A stretch of 64,000 nucleotides of DNA from Dromiciops gliroides (GCF_019393635.1 NC_057864.1:87124382-87188381), one strand, 5' to 3'. Positions 35,548 through 46,164 are shown, counted from the first letter of the stretch. Numbers and translations: made by a program. Notes: generated from the sequence alone by a model not told the origin.

Positions 35548-35689
35548 GGCAGCTAGGTGGTGCAGTGGATAGAGCACTGGCCCTGGATTCAAGAGGACCC
35601 GAATTCAAATCCAGCCTCAGACACTTGACACTTACTAGCTGTGTGACCCTGGGCAAGTCACTTAACCCCAATTGCTTCACCAAAAAAAA
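35548..35689 (+). mobile_element. Marsupial SINE with 16-bp TSD
   Basis: GGCAGCTAGGTGGTGCAGTGG to CCAATTGCTTCACC plus an A tail. AATAATAGAATATAGG at 35532-35547 and 35690-35705. Confidence 0.96.
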
Positions 35690-35705
35690 AATAATAGAAT
35701 ATAGG

Positions 35706-36525
35706 TGTTCAAGAGGTAACAATATGTAGTCAAATGTCACCTGTCCCACTAGTTGACAAAGTCTGCTGTGTTCCCTTAAATACACAATTTTTACAAGCAC
35801 AAAAGGACTGAAAACTCATGACAACAATGCAGCAGAGATGCAAACATCATATGGCAGGTGTGCTCCAGACAAGTTTTACAATTAGTATACAACAAGGATT
35901 CCTTTAAATAAACTGACATTGGCTAATTGATTATTGCTTCTTAGGAAATGAAGGCTGATGACTGAATGAAACACCAAAATACATGATGAAATGTAGAATA
36001 TTATTCTACATTCACTTGTGACCTTACTGTCCTGAAACCTTCATGGGCTTTTCACTAATGATCTAATTATTCCTAGGAATGAGGATGCTGTATTGAGATG
36101 CTATATTTATTCATTTTTATATCTAATTCTTCTCATTACAACTTTTTGGTTGCATCTTCCAAATTTCAAATTCAATATCATCTGAAAATAAAGTTAACCA
36201 TCACTTGAAAGTGTCACTATGAGGCATATGGCAGAAGATCAATGCACAAAGAGAGAGTTCACAAAACCACATCATCTTGTACATTCCAGCAGCACCACTG
36301 TTCTCTGAGTTAGTTGTCTTACTTTTCTATATTTGAGGCACTCACTTTCCCTATACACTCTGTTCACCAACACACAGAGGATATTCAAATTCAGGATACA
36401 AATCCTATCATACTGAGTCCTATAAATAGTCTAGTCTGAGTTTTCTAAAAATGTTTATGTCATGGACTCCTGAAACCCATGGACCCTTTCTCAGAATAAT
36501 GTGTTTGAATGCATAAAATGTTCTT
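35706..36525. other. Intergenic DNA without recognised features
   Basis: Nothing recognised apart from short AT-rich runs. Confidence 0.4.
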
Positions 36526-37095
36526 ATTTGTCCTTCATTTTGGAAGAGGACCAATGGCATCACATGTGATAGCTTGACTTGCTTATGAATTGAATTTAAG
36601 TGAGGCAGAGTTGCACAAAGTCATCAGCCTCACTCTCTTTTCCTGACTTACTGAATTCCAGTGATAGGACAAAAGTCAAGATCATTGGTGATGGACTGGG
36701 ATGCAATTGGCCAATACCTGACCAAGCTCTAAGAACTCCCTAGAACCTGCTTCAACTATTTTCATGGCCATTGGAGCAAACTGTTCTCATTTGCCCATTC
36801 TATCTGGGAAAGTCTTCATGTGCTTGGAGTAGACATTCCCCTAACTCACTGACAGGTTTGAAGCATGTTGGTTACCTTCAACCTGGTTTAGCCTGATTGC
36901 TGAGATGGTTCACTGGGCTGTGGAGGTTGCGCATGATACAGCTTCTTGGTGGGAGTTGAGTGAAAGGTAGACACAAAAGGTAGATGAGCCACCCTGAAAA
37001 TGGCTTTGCAAGACCTGCTACCAGAGATGGTAGTTGTTATGTTGCAGGCAAGTATCCCCAGCTCTGCCTAAGGCAAGTGACATGAAGACAATCCT
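36526..37095. repeat. Unassigned interspersed repeat
   Basis: The phrases 'tccttcattttggaagaggaccaatggcatcac', GCTTGACTTGC, 'gaatttaagtgaggcagag' and 'caaagtcatcagcctcactctc' are ones I associate with a repeat common in marsupial DNA, but I cannot name the family. There is no second copy in this window. Confidence 0.35.
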
Positions 37096-37690
37096 TAGTG
37101 GGAGGTCAGTGATCTAGGGGGTAAGGATGGAATAAGTTCCATGTGTGTTAGAAAGACCACAGGAAACTAGAGGAAGGTTGCTATTGTAGAGCTTCCCTAG
37201 GTGTAGTGAGTGAGCAGTGCAGAAGAGAAGCTTACCTCTCCTTTCTTGGTAGTTTCCTCTTTTAACCCGGTTATTCTTGTTAACTAAGTGCTAAGTTGGT
37301 GTTGGATTTATAATACTGCTGAAAGACTTCAAGGGCTATCAGGGATCTGTAAATTAAGGGCTATCAAAAAGTTGATGCCACTGGGTAATTTCTCAGTTTA
37401 CTCTGCCATAGTGATACTTCCTATATCCTCTTTTATCTTAGGCATGAAATTCCCCATTCTCTTTAGTATGATAATAGATGTATTCGCTTCAATCAGTAAA
37501 CCATAGTTCATGCTATTCCCCTTGCTTGCAATGCAAACTCTACCTTGAACTGCCTTTGCTCTGAATTCGACACTTTATTTTTAAATTACATTTAAAGGAT
37601 TCTTAAAATTATAAGTATCTTACATTTTTTCCATATATAAAATGATTCTGTAATTGTATCATCTTATTTTGAGTCCTTATTTCATTTGTT
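37096..37690. other. Intergenic DNA without recognised features
   Basis: A 72-codon plus frame (37288-37506) has a hydrophobic end but no recognised domain. Confidence 0.35.
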
Positions 37691-37739
37691 AAGGATTTTC
37701 TAATAAGAGACATTAGCTAGACATATGTAATGAGTAAGT

Positions 37740-38365
37740 GGTGAATCTAATATAATTCTAAAAAACTGGAATTTCAGAGGATTTGGGAAGAGACAAGAAT
37801 CTGGATGAGTCTAGGTCCCTCATCATTATTCCAGTAAAGCTCTAAAAAAGGCATCAGAAAGATAGAGAAAACCAAAGAGAATGAACTATAAAGTCGTTCG
37901 TCCAGCCTACTACTTAACAGGAAGCTACCAAAATCCTACAGAATTTCAGCATACCTGTAAGCTGGGATAAGTAGAAGCTACAATAGGAAATAGTTGGGTT
38001 CCACTAAAGGAGACAGACCCAGAGGTCTCCTAAGCCATAGCAAGAAATACTTCCAAGCAATAGGTGATCCCTAGCCACATGGAGAGGCAAGCCTACAAAA
38101 ACATCCAGAGTCCCAGAAAGAATCAAATTCTTAAGCTGGGCTCACAGAAGAGTAGCTCTGGAACCTTAGACTCAACAGGAACTAGGCCTGGAGCAGCCTT
38201 CCATCATTCTGTACCTGTCTCAGATGTAGGTAGCCTGTACCCAACCCAGCTATCAGGCAGCCCTGGTTCAATTCAGCATCCAGACAGCTAAAGCTCTTGT
38301 CCAAGCAGAAGTCAAGTTCAGACAATGACTTTGGAAGGTGGGGCCTAGTCTTAGCTATTGCTTTT
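37740..38365 (+). repeat. Old retroelement-like unit, left part (split by HAL1 copy B)
   Basis: Purine-rich, low in T on the plus strand, ending CTTAGCTATTGCTTTT. The text continues naturally after the HAL1 insertion at 41783. Resembles a LINE 5' UTR in composition; family unknown. Confidence 0.4.
38353..38365. repeat. Left TSD of HAL1 copy B
   Basis: AGCTATTGCTTTT, equal to 41783-41795. A further near-copy GGCTATTGCTTTT at 38523-38535 is due to the SINE that inserted at the same point. Confidence 0.9.
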
Positions 38366-38522
38366 TTTTTTTAACTCTTTTTTTTGTAAGGCAATTGGGG
38401 TTAAGTGACTTGCCCAGTGTCACATAGCTAGTAAGCGTCAAGTGTCTGAGCCCAGATTTGAACTCAGGTCCTCCTGAATCCAGGGCCAGTGCTCTATCCA
38501 CTGTGCCACCTAGCTCCCCCTC
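38366..38522 (-). mobile_element. Marsupial SINE at the HAL1 3' junction
   Basis: TTTTTTTTGTAAGGCAATTGGGG to CCACCTAGCTCCCCC. Flanked by GCTATTGCTTTTTTT on both sides, a TSD that reuses the HAL1 target. Confidence 0.93.
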
Positions 38523-38807
38523 GGCTATTGCTTTTTTTATATATAGAATTTTATTTTCCAAAATATATGTAAAAACAAATTTTAACATCAATGTTTTAAA
38601 AAAAAAATTGTTCCAACTTCTCTCCCTCCTCCATTCCCAACCCCCACCCACTAGAACTCAAGCATTTCAAAATAAGTTATACATGAGTAATCATGGAAAA
38701 CATTCCCACATTAGCTAGGTTGTGAGAGAAAACAGTCAAAAAACTCCCAAAACTTCAGACTGAGGAATTGTCAAAGAGAAAATTTTTTTTTTTTAAATGT
38801 GTTTCCA

Positions 38808-38971
38808 GGGGCAGCTGGGTGGCACAGTGGATAGAGCACCGGCCCTGGAACCAGGAGCACCCGAGCCCAAATCCGGCCCTAGACACCCAACACCCACCTG
38901 CCGCATGACCCCGGGCAAGCCACCCAACCCCAATTGCCTCACCAAAAAAGAAAAAAAAAAGAAAAGAAAAA
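38808..38971 (+). mobile_element. C-rich (T-to-C shifted) SINE inside HAL1 copy B
   Basis: GGGGCAGCTGGGTGGCACAGTGG at the start, but the middle reads CACCCGAGCCCAAATCCGG, ACACCCAACACCCACCTGCC and GCAAGCCACCCAACCCC where other copies have T. By hand alignment to the copy at 45.5 kb about 17 of 23 differences are T-to-C. TSD AAATGTGTTTCCA at 38795-38807 and 38972-38984. Confidence 0.93.
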
Positions 38972-39949
38972 AAATGTGTTTCCATCTATTTTCAGATACT
39001 ATCACTTCTTTCTCTGTAGATGGGTTGCCATTTTCATAAGTCTTTCAGGGTTATATTGGACCGTTGCCTTGCTGAAAATAACCACATGCTTCCCAGCAGA
39101 TCATCTTACACTATTACTGTTATTTTGTATACAGTTCATTTCACTCTGCTTCAGTTCATGTAGGTCTTTCCAGGTTTTTCTAATAGTATCCTGTTCATCA
39201 TAACCTAAATAAAGTACCTTAAACTTGACAAAGAATTTTCTTCATATTAGCCCAGCAAAGTCATCATAACTATTTCCCTCCATACTATTCCCTTCCCATG
39301 ATATTTACTCTATTTTCTATCTTCTTTTAAACTATTCCTCCTCAAAAGTATTTTACTTCTGACTGTCCCCTCCCCTACTCTGCACTCCCTTTTTTTTCAC
39401 CCTTCCTTCCTTATCCTCTTCCCCTCATACTTTCCTTTAGGGTTAAATAGATTACTCCTCCCAACTGGGTGTGAATGTTATTCCCTCCATGAGCCAACTC
39501 TGATGAGTTTAAGGTCTTTGAGCTAATTCTATGTTCCAAATTTTCTTCCTCCCTCTCTCCTCAACCCTCCCTATGAAATAAAGCAATTCAATATTTCATA
39601 CTTGTGCTGTTATGCAGAACATCTTTACCTTCCTCGAAAGTATTCTGCTTTTTACTACTCTCTCCCCGAATCTGCCCTTCCCTCCTCCGCCCCCCATCTC
39701 CCTCCCCTCCCTCAGGGCAAAAATATATTACTATACCTACTTGAGTATGTATGTTCGTCCTTCTTTGAGTCAATTCTGATGATATTAAGGTTCACTCACT
39801 CCCCAATTCCTTCCCCCTCTTCCCCTCCCCTCCATAAGCTTTTTTCTTGTTTCCTTCATGTGAACAACCTCTCCCCAGACCATCTCTCCCCTTCCCCTCC
39901 CCCAGTCTATTTCTCCTACACCTCAACCCTATTTTAAGGATGTCATTAT

Positions 39950-40045
39950 GGGTTAGTTAGGTGGCACAGTGGACAATGCACCAGCCCTGGACCCAGGAGG
40001 TCCCAAGCCCAAATCCAGCCCCAGACATAAGACACCCCACACAGA
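39950..40045 (+). repeat. Captured SINE inside HAL1 copy B
   Basis: GGGTTAGTTAGGTGGCACAGTGG, ACCAGCCCTGGACCCAGGAGG, CCCAAGCCCAAATCCAGCC in plus orientation, i.e. antisense to the HAL1. The HAL1-side flank (CATAATGACATCC) matches those of copies A and C. Confidence 0.8.
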
Positions 40046-40179
40046 ACAAAACATAACATCCCTTCCTATTCAGTTCAGACCTGTGTCCTCTATTAAATAC
40101 TTACTGATATAGTTCTTATGAGTTTGAAGTATTATCTTCCCATGTAGGAATATAAATAGTTTGATCTTTTAATATCCCT

Positions 40180-41199
40180 CATGAAGTCTTTTTCCTGTTT
40201 ATTTTTTTATGCTTCTCCAGGGTCTTGTATTTGAAAGTCAAATTTTCTATTCAGTTCAGGTCTTTTCATAACAAATGCCTGAAAGCCTTCTTTTTCCTTG
40301 AAGTTCCATGTTTGCCTCTGAAAGATGATGCTTAGTTTTGCTGGGTATGTGATTTTTGGCTGTAGTCCCAGTTCCTTTGCCCTCTGGAATATCATATTCC
40401 ATGCCCTCCGGTCCTTTAATGTAGAAGCTGCTAGATCTTGCTTTAACCTTATTGGATCTCCACAGTATTTAAATTCCTTTTTTCTAGCTGCTTGCAATAT
40501 TTTCTCCTTGACCTGGGAGTTCTTGAATTTGACTATAATATTCCTGGAGGTTTTCCTTTTGGGACCTCTTTCAAGAGGTGATCAGTGGATTCTTTCAATT
40601 TCTATTTTAGCTTCTGCCTCTAGAATATCAGGGCAATTTTCCCTCACAATCTCTTGGAGGATGGTGTCTAAGCTCTTGTTTTGGTCATGGTTTTCAGGTA
40701 GTCCAATGATTTTCAAATTATCTCTCCTAGATTTATTTTCTAGGTCAGCTGTTTTTCCAAGGAGATATTTCACATTGCCCTCTATTTTTTCATTCAATTG
40801 GATTTGCTTTACTGTGTCTTGGTTTCTCATAAGGTCACTAGCTTCCATTTGTTCAATCCTAATTCTAAGGCAATTATTTTCAGCAGACAGTTTTTTAATC
40901 TCCTTTTCCATTTGGCTTTTCAAACTGTTGATTTTTTTCTCATGACTCTCCTGCATTGCTCTCATTTCTCTTTCCATTCCTTCCTCTTTTTCTCTACATC
41001 TTCGTTCTATCTCTCCTACTTTCTCTTCAAAGTCCCTTTTGAGAGCTTCCATGGCCTGAGACCAGTTCATATTTTTCTTGGAAGCTTTGGATGTTGGAGC
41101 TTTGACCCTATTATTATCTTCTTCTTCTGAGGATGTATTGTGGTCTACCTTTCCCCCAAAGAAGTTTTTGATGGTCTTCTGCTTTCTCTGCCTACTCAT
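40180..41199 (-). pseudogene. Near-open L1-type ORF1 of HAL1 copy B
   Basis: From ATG at 41199 (MSRQRKQKTIKNFFGG) the frame stays open for 205 codons to a TGA at 40584-40582. It then continues in the same frame as 40578-40207 to a TAA. The product would be an L1 ORF1p-like RNA-binding chaperone. Residues about 45-145 form a Lys/Glu-rich coiled coil (EALKRDFEEKVGEIERRCRE, LSAENNCLRIRIEQMEAS). Near 160 the motif ENKSRRDNLKIIGLPE marks the RRM, and the C-terminal domain contains RRAWNMIFQRAKELGLQPKI, PAKLSIIF and FQAFVMKRPELNRKFDF. By comparison with copy A, the first stop sits where a codon such as CGA may have stood (CpG decay) and the terminal TAA replaces CAA (EAQKGKQ). So only point mutations have closed it. 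Confidence 0.88.
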
Positions 41200-41770
41200 C
41201 CTGGCTTACTGTTTCTTGGATTTTCACTCCTTAAAATGTAGCGCTGCTTCCAGGACACACTGTTCATGGCAGCATGGCCCAGGGGGTGATTGGGCTTCTT
41301 CTCAGCCTGCCTGGCTTGTGAGTAATCACAGCTGCTTTCTCTTTGACCCGGAAACAGAAGTCTGATTGAACTCTGATTCTCTATGGTCGGAAGCTTGGTG
41401 TGCTTTTACCCCTCCCCGACTGGGCCACCACCACTGGATTCAGCCCACTGGTTCAGACCCAGGGTGCTTTGCCCCAACTCCAGTAGATACTGCCTCCACT
41501 TCACCCCGGCCTGTGATCGGAGCCTCCCTCAGAAGCTGCTGGTGCGGAAGACTCTGACATGCGCTGGAAGCAGTGTCCCTGGCTGGGTCCAGACCACGGG
41601 CTGAGCTGTTTAGCCTGATCAGTAGGTGATCAGAATTGCTCTCTTTTGAGGAGAAATAGTCTCACTCTGTTCTTATGTGCATTAGGCTGTTCTGGGTCTT
41701 GATTTTTACCGCATTATTTGGGCGTGAATGGACGGGTTTAACGGGAGCTTATGGGAGTCACAGCCTCTCA

Positions 41771-41782
41771 TCCGCCATCTTC
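41771..41782 (-). promoter_or_regulatory. YY1-like site at the 5' end of HAL1 copy B
   Basis: GAAGATGGCGGA on the minus strand, at the very 5' terminus next to the TSD; AAGATGGCGG is the core YY1 consensus. Confidence 0.6.
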
Positions 41783-42250
41783 AGCTATTGCTTTTGAAAC
41801 CAATCCAGGCCTGTCAAGGCATCCAGGCTTAAAAGAGCAGAGTTTGAACTGAGCAGAAAGCCCTAAATGCAGAAACAGGATTAAAATATAAGTGAGCATA
41901 CAAAAAAGCCAAGCATATTAGACCAAGAGATACCCAAGGGTTAAAACCAGAAGAAAACTTAACTCTGAAACTTAGCATAGACCCTCAAGAAAATATCATC
42001 CTGACCACAAGGTCAATACAAAAGCATGAGAAAAATGAAACAAGAAGTACAAAGTGAAAGAGACAGGGAGGAAAGAATTGCAAAGATAATTAATATTTTA
42101 GAGCAGATGTTAGTAAATCTTTCTCAAGAATTGAACACCTTGAAAATTATAAAAGGCCAAACAGAAAATGACAATTCAATGAGACAAGATAGAATCCATT
42201 TTTCAGATGCCATGTACTCCTGTAGAAAAATCAAGGAATGAAGAGAACTG
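41783..42250 (+). repeat. Old retroelement-like unit, right part, coiled-coil frame
   Basis: Continues 37740-38365 after removal of HAL1 copy B: AGCTATTGCTTTTGAAACC, then a purine-rich stretch. The frame from 42026 to 42241 (71 codons; EVQSERDREERIAKIINILE, LSQELNTLKII) looks like a short coiled coil. Could be the start of an ORF1-like or gag-like gene of an older element; family not recognised. Confidence 0.4.
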
Positions 42251-42251
42251 T

Positions 42252-42610
42252 TTTTATTGTGGCTTTTTAGTTAATTCCTTAAATGAACAAACATGATATA
42301 TTTTTTACCATCTGTGATCTGGGAAAGATAGCGCATGACTTCTATGTCATTCTGCTCATTGTTTCAAGAAGAAATATGTTATAGAACTTAGTATTAAGTT
42401 TACATTGGGAGTGGGATGACAAGCAGCTGAAAGATTCTTATCATTCAATTTATCACCATCTGCTCGCACACATCCATAAGTGGTAGGAACCCAGAAATAA
42501 GTCCCACTTCTTTTAGTACCACTCAAGAAGTAAGGTGTTAAATATATATTGATAATTTTCAAATTTATTTTTCATTTGTTTCTTTTTCTTTTCTCTTTCT
42601 TTTTTCTTTC
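42252..42610. other. Intergenic DNA without recognised features
   Basis: Nothing recognised other than a CT-rich stretch (42580-42620) leading into the SINE tail. Confidence 0.4.
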
Positions 42611-42612
42611 TT

Positions 42613-42757
42613 TCTTTTTTTTTTGGTGGGGCAATGAGGATTAAGTGACTTGCCCCAAGTCATACAGTCAGTAAGTGTCAACTGTCTGAGGTCAAATTTG
42701 AACTCAGGTCCTCCTGAATCCAGAGCCATTGCTGTATCCACTGTGCCACCTAGATGC
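42613..42757 (-). mobile_element. Marsupial SINE
   Basis: TTTTGGTGGGGCAATGAGGATTAAG to CCACTGTGCCACCTAGATG. Imperfect TSD TTCAA(A/T)TTTATTTTTCAT on both sides. Confidence 0.92.
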
Positions 42758-42774
42758 CATTCAATTTTATTTTT

Positions 42775-43365
42775 CATGCCAAGACATAGCTTGATCTGAT
42801 CCAACTAGGGAACAGAGAATAAAATATTTGTCAATGAAATTGTAGTATACTTATGGATTGTTTGATGGCTGGATGTGATTATATTTGAAATTATCAAGAA
42901 TTACTAGATACAGTTCATTTGCTTCTTATATACCTGAAGATAGTAACATTACCATACAAAACCCTATGAATACCTCAGAATAAAGACCTAATATAAATTC
43001 AAGCTTTTATTTGTTTTCCTTGATTTCTTTTATGAAGCTACCAGTTGAAGTTTTATGCTTTAAAAAATTGTATGTTCCTCTATGAACTCATACATTTTTG
43101 TAGTAAAAATCACATCCTAATAGGAGATATTACTAAATGTTACCTCTCTGAATCATTGTCAAACTTAACATGATTCTTTGATTTATCCATATTAGACTTT
43201 AAAATATTCCTAGGGATTTCTTGGGTAAAATTCCCAAGAAATAAGCTTTTTAAATTAATCTATGTTTCCTCTCTTTGGCCTTGTATATCTCTCCATCTCT
43301 CCTTTCCTTGTTCTACCCCCAACCACTTGATACTTGTTTCTTTTGCTGTTTTAGAGAAGTAACAT
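42775..43365. other. Intergenic DNA without recognised features
   Basis: AT-rich, no recognised repeat or frame. Confidence 0.4.
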
Positions 43366-43369
43366 TGTT

Positions 43370-43595
43370 TCTTCACAATAGTGCTGGCTTTGGGAAGGGA
43401 AAGATCTGTTTTTGAATCCTATTTCTGACATTTACTATGTTACCCTCTGGTATGTCCATTAAACCCCTTGACTCAGATTCCTGCTTTGTGAAATGGGGAC
43501 AATAGTTTTATAACTCTACAGAGTTGTTGTGAGAACCTAGTGAGATAATGTATTACTATCACTTAGTAAATTTCAAAGCATTACATAATTATTCT
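43370..43595 (+). repeat. MIR-like SINE relic
   Basis: GTTTTTGAATCCTATTTCTGAC, ACTCAGATTCCTGCTTTGTGAAATGGGGAC, AGAGTTGTTGTGAGAACC, TAATGTATTACTATCACTTAG follow a MIR/THER-type order. Confidence 0.7.
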
Positions 43596-43654
43596 GTTAT
43601 CAATTATATAACATTTATTTCAAAACATTTTCATTTAAATTAGCTCATTTAGAG

Positions 43655-43895
43655 GCAGAGAAACAGGTGCTACAGTAAACAGTATTGGGCCTGGAGACAG
43701 GAAGATGTGAGTTTCAATCCAGCCTCAGACACTTACTAGCTATGTGACCCTGGGCAAGTGACTTAAACCTTTTTGCCTTAGTTTCCTCATCTGTAAAATG
43801 TGGTGGAGAAGGAAATACAAGTTACTACAGTATCTTTGCCAATAAAATTCCAAATGGGGTCACAAAGAGTTGGACACAACTAAAAGACAGAACAA
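43655..43895 (+). mobile_element. RTE-tailed SINE
   Basis: CAGTATTGGGCCTGG, GAGTTTCAATCCAGCCTCAG, CATCTGTAAAATGTGG, GTTACTACAGTATCTTTGCC, GGGGTCACAAAGAGTTGGAC, ACAACTAAAAGACAG. Confidence 0.92.
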
Positions 43896-43902
43896 TGATA
43901 CT

Positions 43903-44165
43903 TAGAGGCAGCTGGGTGGTGAAGTACATGGAGTGCTGGTCTCACAATCAGGAACATCAGAGTTCAAATCCTGTCTCAGACTCTTCTTAGCTGTTTGATT
44001 GTCCGTTAGTCTTTTAGCCAATATTAATATCAGTTTCATCTATTAAATGGAGATAATGTTTATCTTACAGGGGTGTTATGATGATCAGAGGAAATGATGC
44101 ATGTTTAAAAAAGTATGTTTTGCAAACCTTAAAAGTACTATAAAATGTTAGCTATTATTACTTAA
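43903..44165 (+). mobile_element. Marsupial SINE with MIR-type 3' end
   Basis: AGGCAGCTGGGTGGTGAAG start, GAGTTCAAATCCTGTCTCAG B-box, then GGAGATAATGTTTATCTTAC, GGAAATGATGC, TTTTGCAAACCTTAAAAGTACTATAAAATG, an older MIR-like end rather than a poly(A) or RTE tail. Confidence 0.85.
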
Positions 44166-44169
44166 AGCC

Positions 44170-44645
44170 TTATCTTATATGGAAGAAAATGGCTTTCTAC
44201 AATATTGTTATCCTTTCCTAATAAATTTATATGATCTTTTGTAAGGGCATGGATGAACACCAGCCTGTGCAGTGTCAGGTGTCATTGTGTTTCGATTCTA
44301 TTTTGGACCGTTCATGAAAAGGACCCTGATAACCCCTACTGGCATTAACGCTTTTCTAAAATGTTCTGTTCATATTGAGAAAAACATTTCTTTAGCATAA
44401 CAGAGCAGAATGATTCTTTTACCTTTTTGTGAAGCTAAATATTTCTTGATGACTTTTCCCTTCTAAAGAAGACAATTTCAAATATAATATTTAATAACAT
44501 GTCATTTAATAAGAGAAAGAACTCTCTTATTAAGTGCCCCACATTTAAGATATTTGTGATAGTACTAGCAACACAGTACTATCTATTTTGAGGACTTAGG
44601 TGATTAATTACAAGGGCTAGACTTTGGAACAAGAGAGTTGGCTTT
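44170..44645. other. Intergenic DNA without recognised features
   Basis: Nothing recognised. Confidence 0.4.
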
Positions 44646-44660
44646 TAAAAGTTCATGGCA

Positions 44661-44809
44661 GGGGGCGGCTAGGTGGCGCAGTGGATAGAGCACCGGCCCT
44701 GGATTCAGGAGTTCCTGAGTTCAAATCCGGCCTCAGACACTTGACACTTACTAGCTGTGTGACCATGGGCAAGTCACTTAACCCCCACTGCCCCGCAAAA
44801 AAAAAAAAA
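44661..44809 (+). mobile_element. Young marsupial SINE with perfect 14-bp TSD
   Basis: GGGGGCGGCTAGGTGGCGCAGTGG to CCACTGCCCCGC and an A17 tail, very close to the apparent consensus with its CpG sites intact. AAAAGTTCATGGCA at 44647-44660 and 44810-44823. Confidence 0.97.
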
Positions 44810-44829
44810 AAAAGTTCATGGCATTCCTG

Positions 44830-45470
44830 TCTCTCTAAATAAATAGGAACTGGTTGAAATTTCAAGGGCATCTACTTAACAGGGTTTGGACAAGACTGAC
44901 TTTGATTGCCTGCCTCATAAAATGCCTAAGCATGTGAAATTGTGGGTGCCATGACTCCAGGACTTTGGGACTATATTACAGACAGTGTAAAAAACTAACC
45001 AGAGTTTGGACTGATATATATGCTTGGACATCATAAATGCCCTGAGCATTTATGTCTTGTATTTTTATTGTGGATTAATCTGTACATGTTAGGTAGCTGT
45101 ATATATAACTGCAGAGGGTTTAAGGATTGTTGAGAGAGAAGGGAAAGAAATTCTGAGCTACTTAAATTTTCTTTCATTTAGCTTCTGTTTTAATAATTTT
45201 GATTTACATTTCTAGGTTCTTTCAAATTATACATAGATGTAGGTATGTATATACACAGGTGCACATGCATGTCTATGGTTGCATATATGAATACATGCAT
45301 GTGCAATTGTGTATATATGTAAATGTATGTGCTTGTGCATTGTCACATATATGTATGTTTGCATCTAAGTGTGTGTATTCCTGACTCGTACGTATATATA
45401 TGTATAGGATGTCTATGTGTGACCTGAAAGACCCTAAAAATGTAACTCATAATTTTTAAAAGTTAAATGG
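44830..45470. other. Intergenic DNA with TG/TA-rich simple sequence
   Basis: 45220-45400 is a degenerate (GTATAT)/(TGCATG) tract; the Cys/His-rich frame over it is repeat-derived. Confidence 0.6.
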
Positions 45471-45474
45471 AATG

Positions 45475-45770
45475 GGGGCAGCTAGGTGCTGCAGTGGATA
45501 GAGCACCAGCCCTGGATTCAGCAGTACCTGAGTTCAAATCCGGCCTCAGACACTTAACACTTACTAGCTGTGTGACCCTGGGCAAGTCACTTAACCCCAA
45601 TTGCCTCACTAAAAAAAACAAATAAATAAAAATAAATAAATTGAGCTAAAGAAGGAAATGGCAAACCATTCCAGTATCTTTGCCAAGAAAAATCCAAATG
45701 GGGTCATGAAGAATCAGATATGACTGAAATGACTGAATAGTAACAACAAAATCCCTCCCACCCAACCTCA
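45475..45770 (+). mobile_element. Marsupial SINE with RTE-type tail
   Basis: GGGGGCAGCTAGGTGCTGC to CCAATTGCCTCAC, A-rich linker, then GAAGGAAATGGCAAACCATTCC, TTTGCCAAGAAAAATCC, GGGGTCATGAAGAATCAG, ATATGACTGAAATGACTGAATAG. Either a composite SINE or a poly(A) SINE inserted in the body of an RTE-tailed one. Confidence 0.93.
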
Positions 45771-45844
45771 GAGAATGAATGACCAGAAAAGAAGGACTAG
45801 ACATTGTCTCTAGTTCTCATATAATTTCAAAAACTCTCTAAAAC

Positions 45845-45995
45845 CGAAATTAGGATGATAATGTTTTACATGACTGCATATGTATAAACTATATCTTATT
45901 GCTTACTGTGGGGGGGGGAGAGGAGAGGGAAGGAGGGAGGGATAGAATTTGGAATTCAAAACTTTAAATAAAATGTTTATTTAAAAATAGCAATT
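45845..45995 (+). repeat. L1/HAL1 3'-end fragment
   Basis: GACTGCATATGTATAAACTAT, ATTGCTTACTG, a G-rich GGGGGGAGAGGAGAGGG, GAATTTGGAATTCAAAACTTT and AAATAAAATG match the L1 3' UTR pattern seen at 19.8, 20.3, 58.0 and 60.0 kb. Confidence 0.75.
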
Positions 45996-46034
45996 AGGAG
46001 AAAGAGGTAAAGCAATTACAAGTGTCTATTCATG

Positions 46035-46160
46035 CTAAAAATCCTGTAAGCTTCTTGAAGTCAGGCACTGTGTTTTGCCATTCTTCATATCCCTGGCACT
46101 TGCCTCAATGTATGGACTGTAACTGCTTCTCAGAGCTTACTGACTTGACCAATAATGTCA
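46035..46160 (+). repeat. L2-like 3'-end relic
   Basis: CCTGTAAGCTTCTTGAAGTCAGGCACTG, TTCTTCATATCCCTGGCACTTG are typical of the L2-type end. Confidence 0.65.
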
Positions 46161-46164
46161 AGAA

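Larger units (their letters stand above)
38536..41782 (-). mobile_element. Full-length HAL1-like element (ORF2-less L1), copy B
   Basis: Minus-strand element of 3.25 kb between AGCTATTGCTTTT duplications (38353-38365, 41783-41795). On the minus strand it has a YY1-like 5' end (GAAGATGGCGGATGAG) and a CpG-containing 5' UTR of about 0.58 kb. ORF1 follows from 41199, then a purine-rich ORF2-free segment with a captured SINE (39950-40045), and an L1-like 3' region (39.0-39.2 kb, AACCTGGAAAGACCTACATGAACTG). It ends in GGAAAATAAAATT and an A tail. A later SINE (38808-38971) sits in its 3' part. The complete 5' end with TSD shows that an element without ORF2 retrotransposed as a full unit, presumably using L1 machinery. 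Confidence 0.9.

Noticed and set aside
40325..41130. Plus-strand frames of 110-206 codons over 40.3-41.1 kb
   Set aside because: Hydrophobic shadows of the minus-strand L1-type ORF1 coiled coil.
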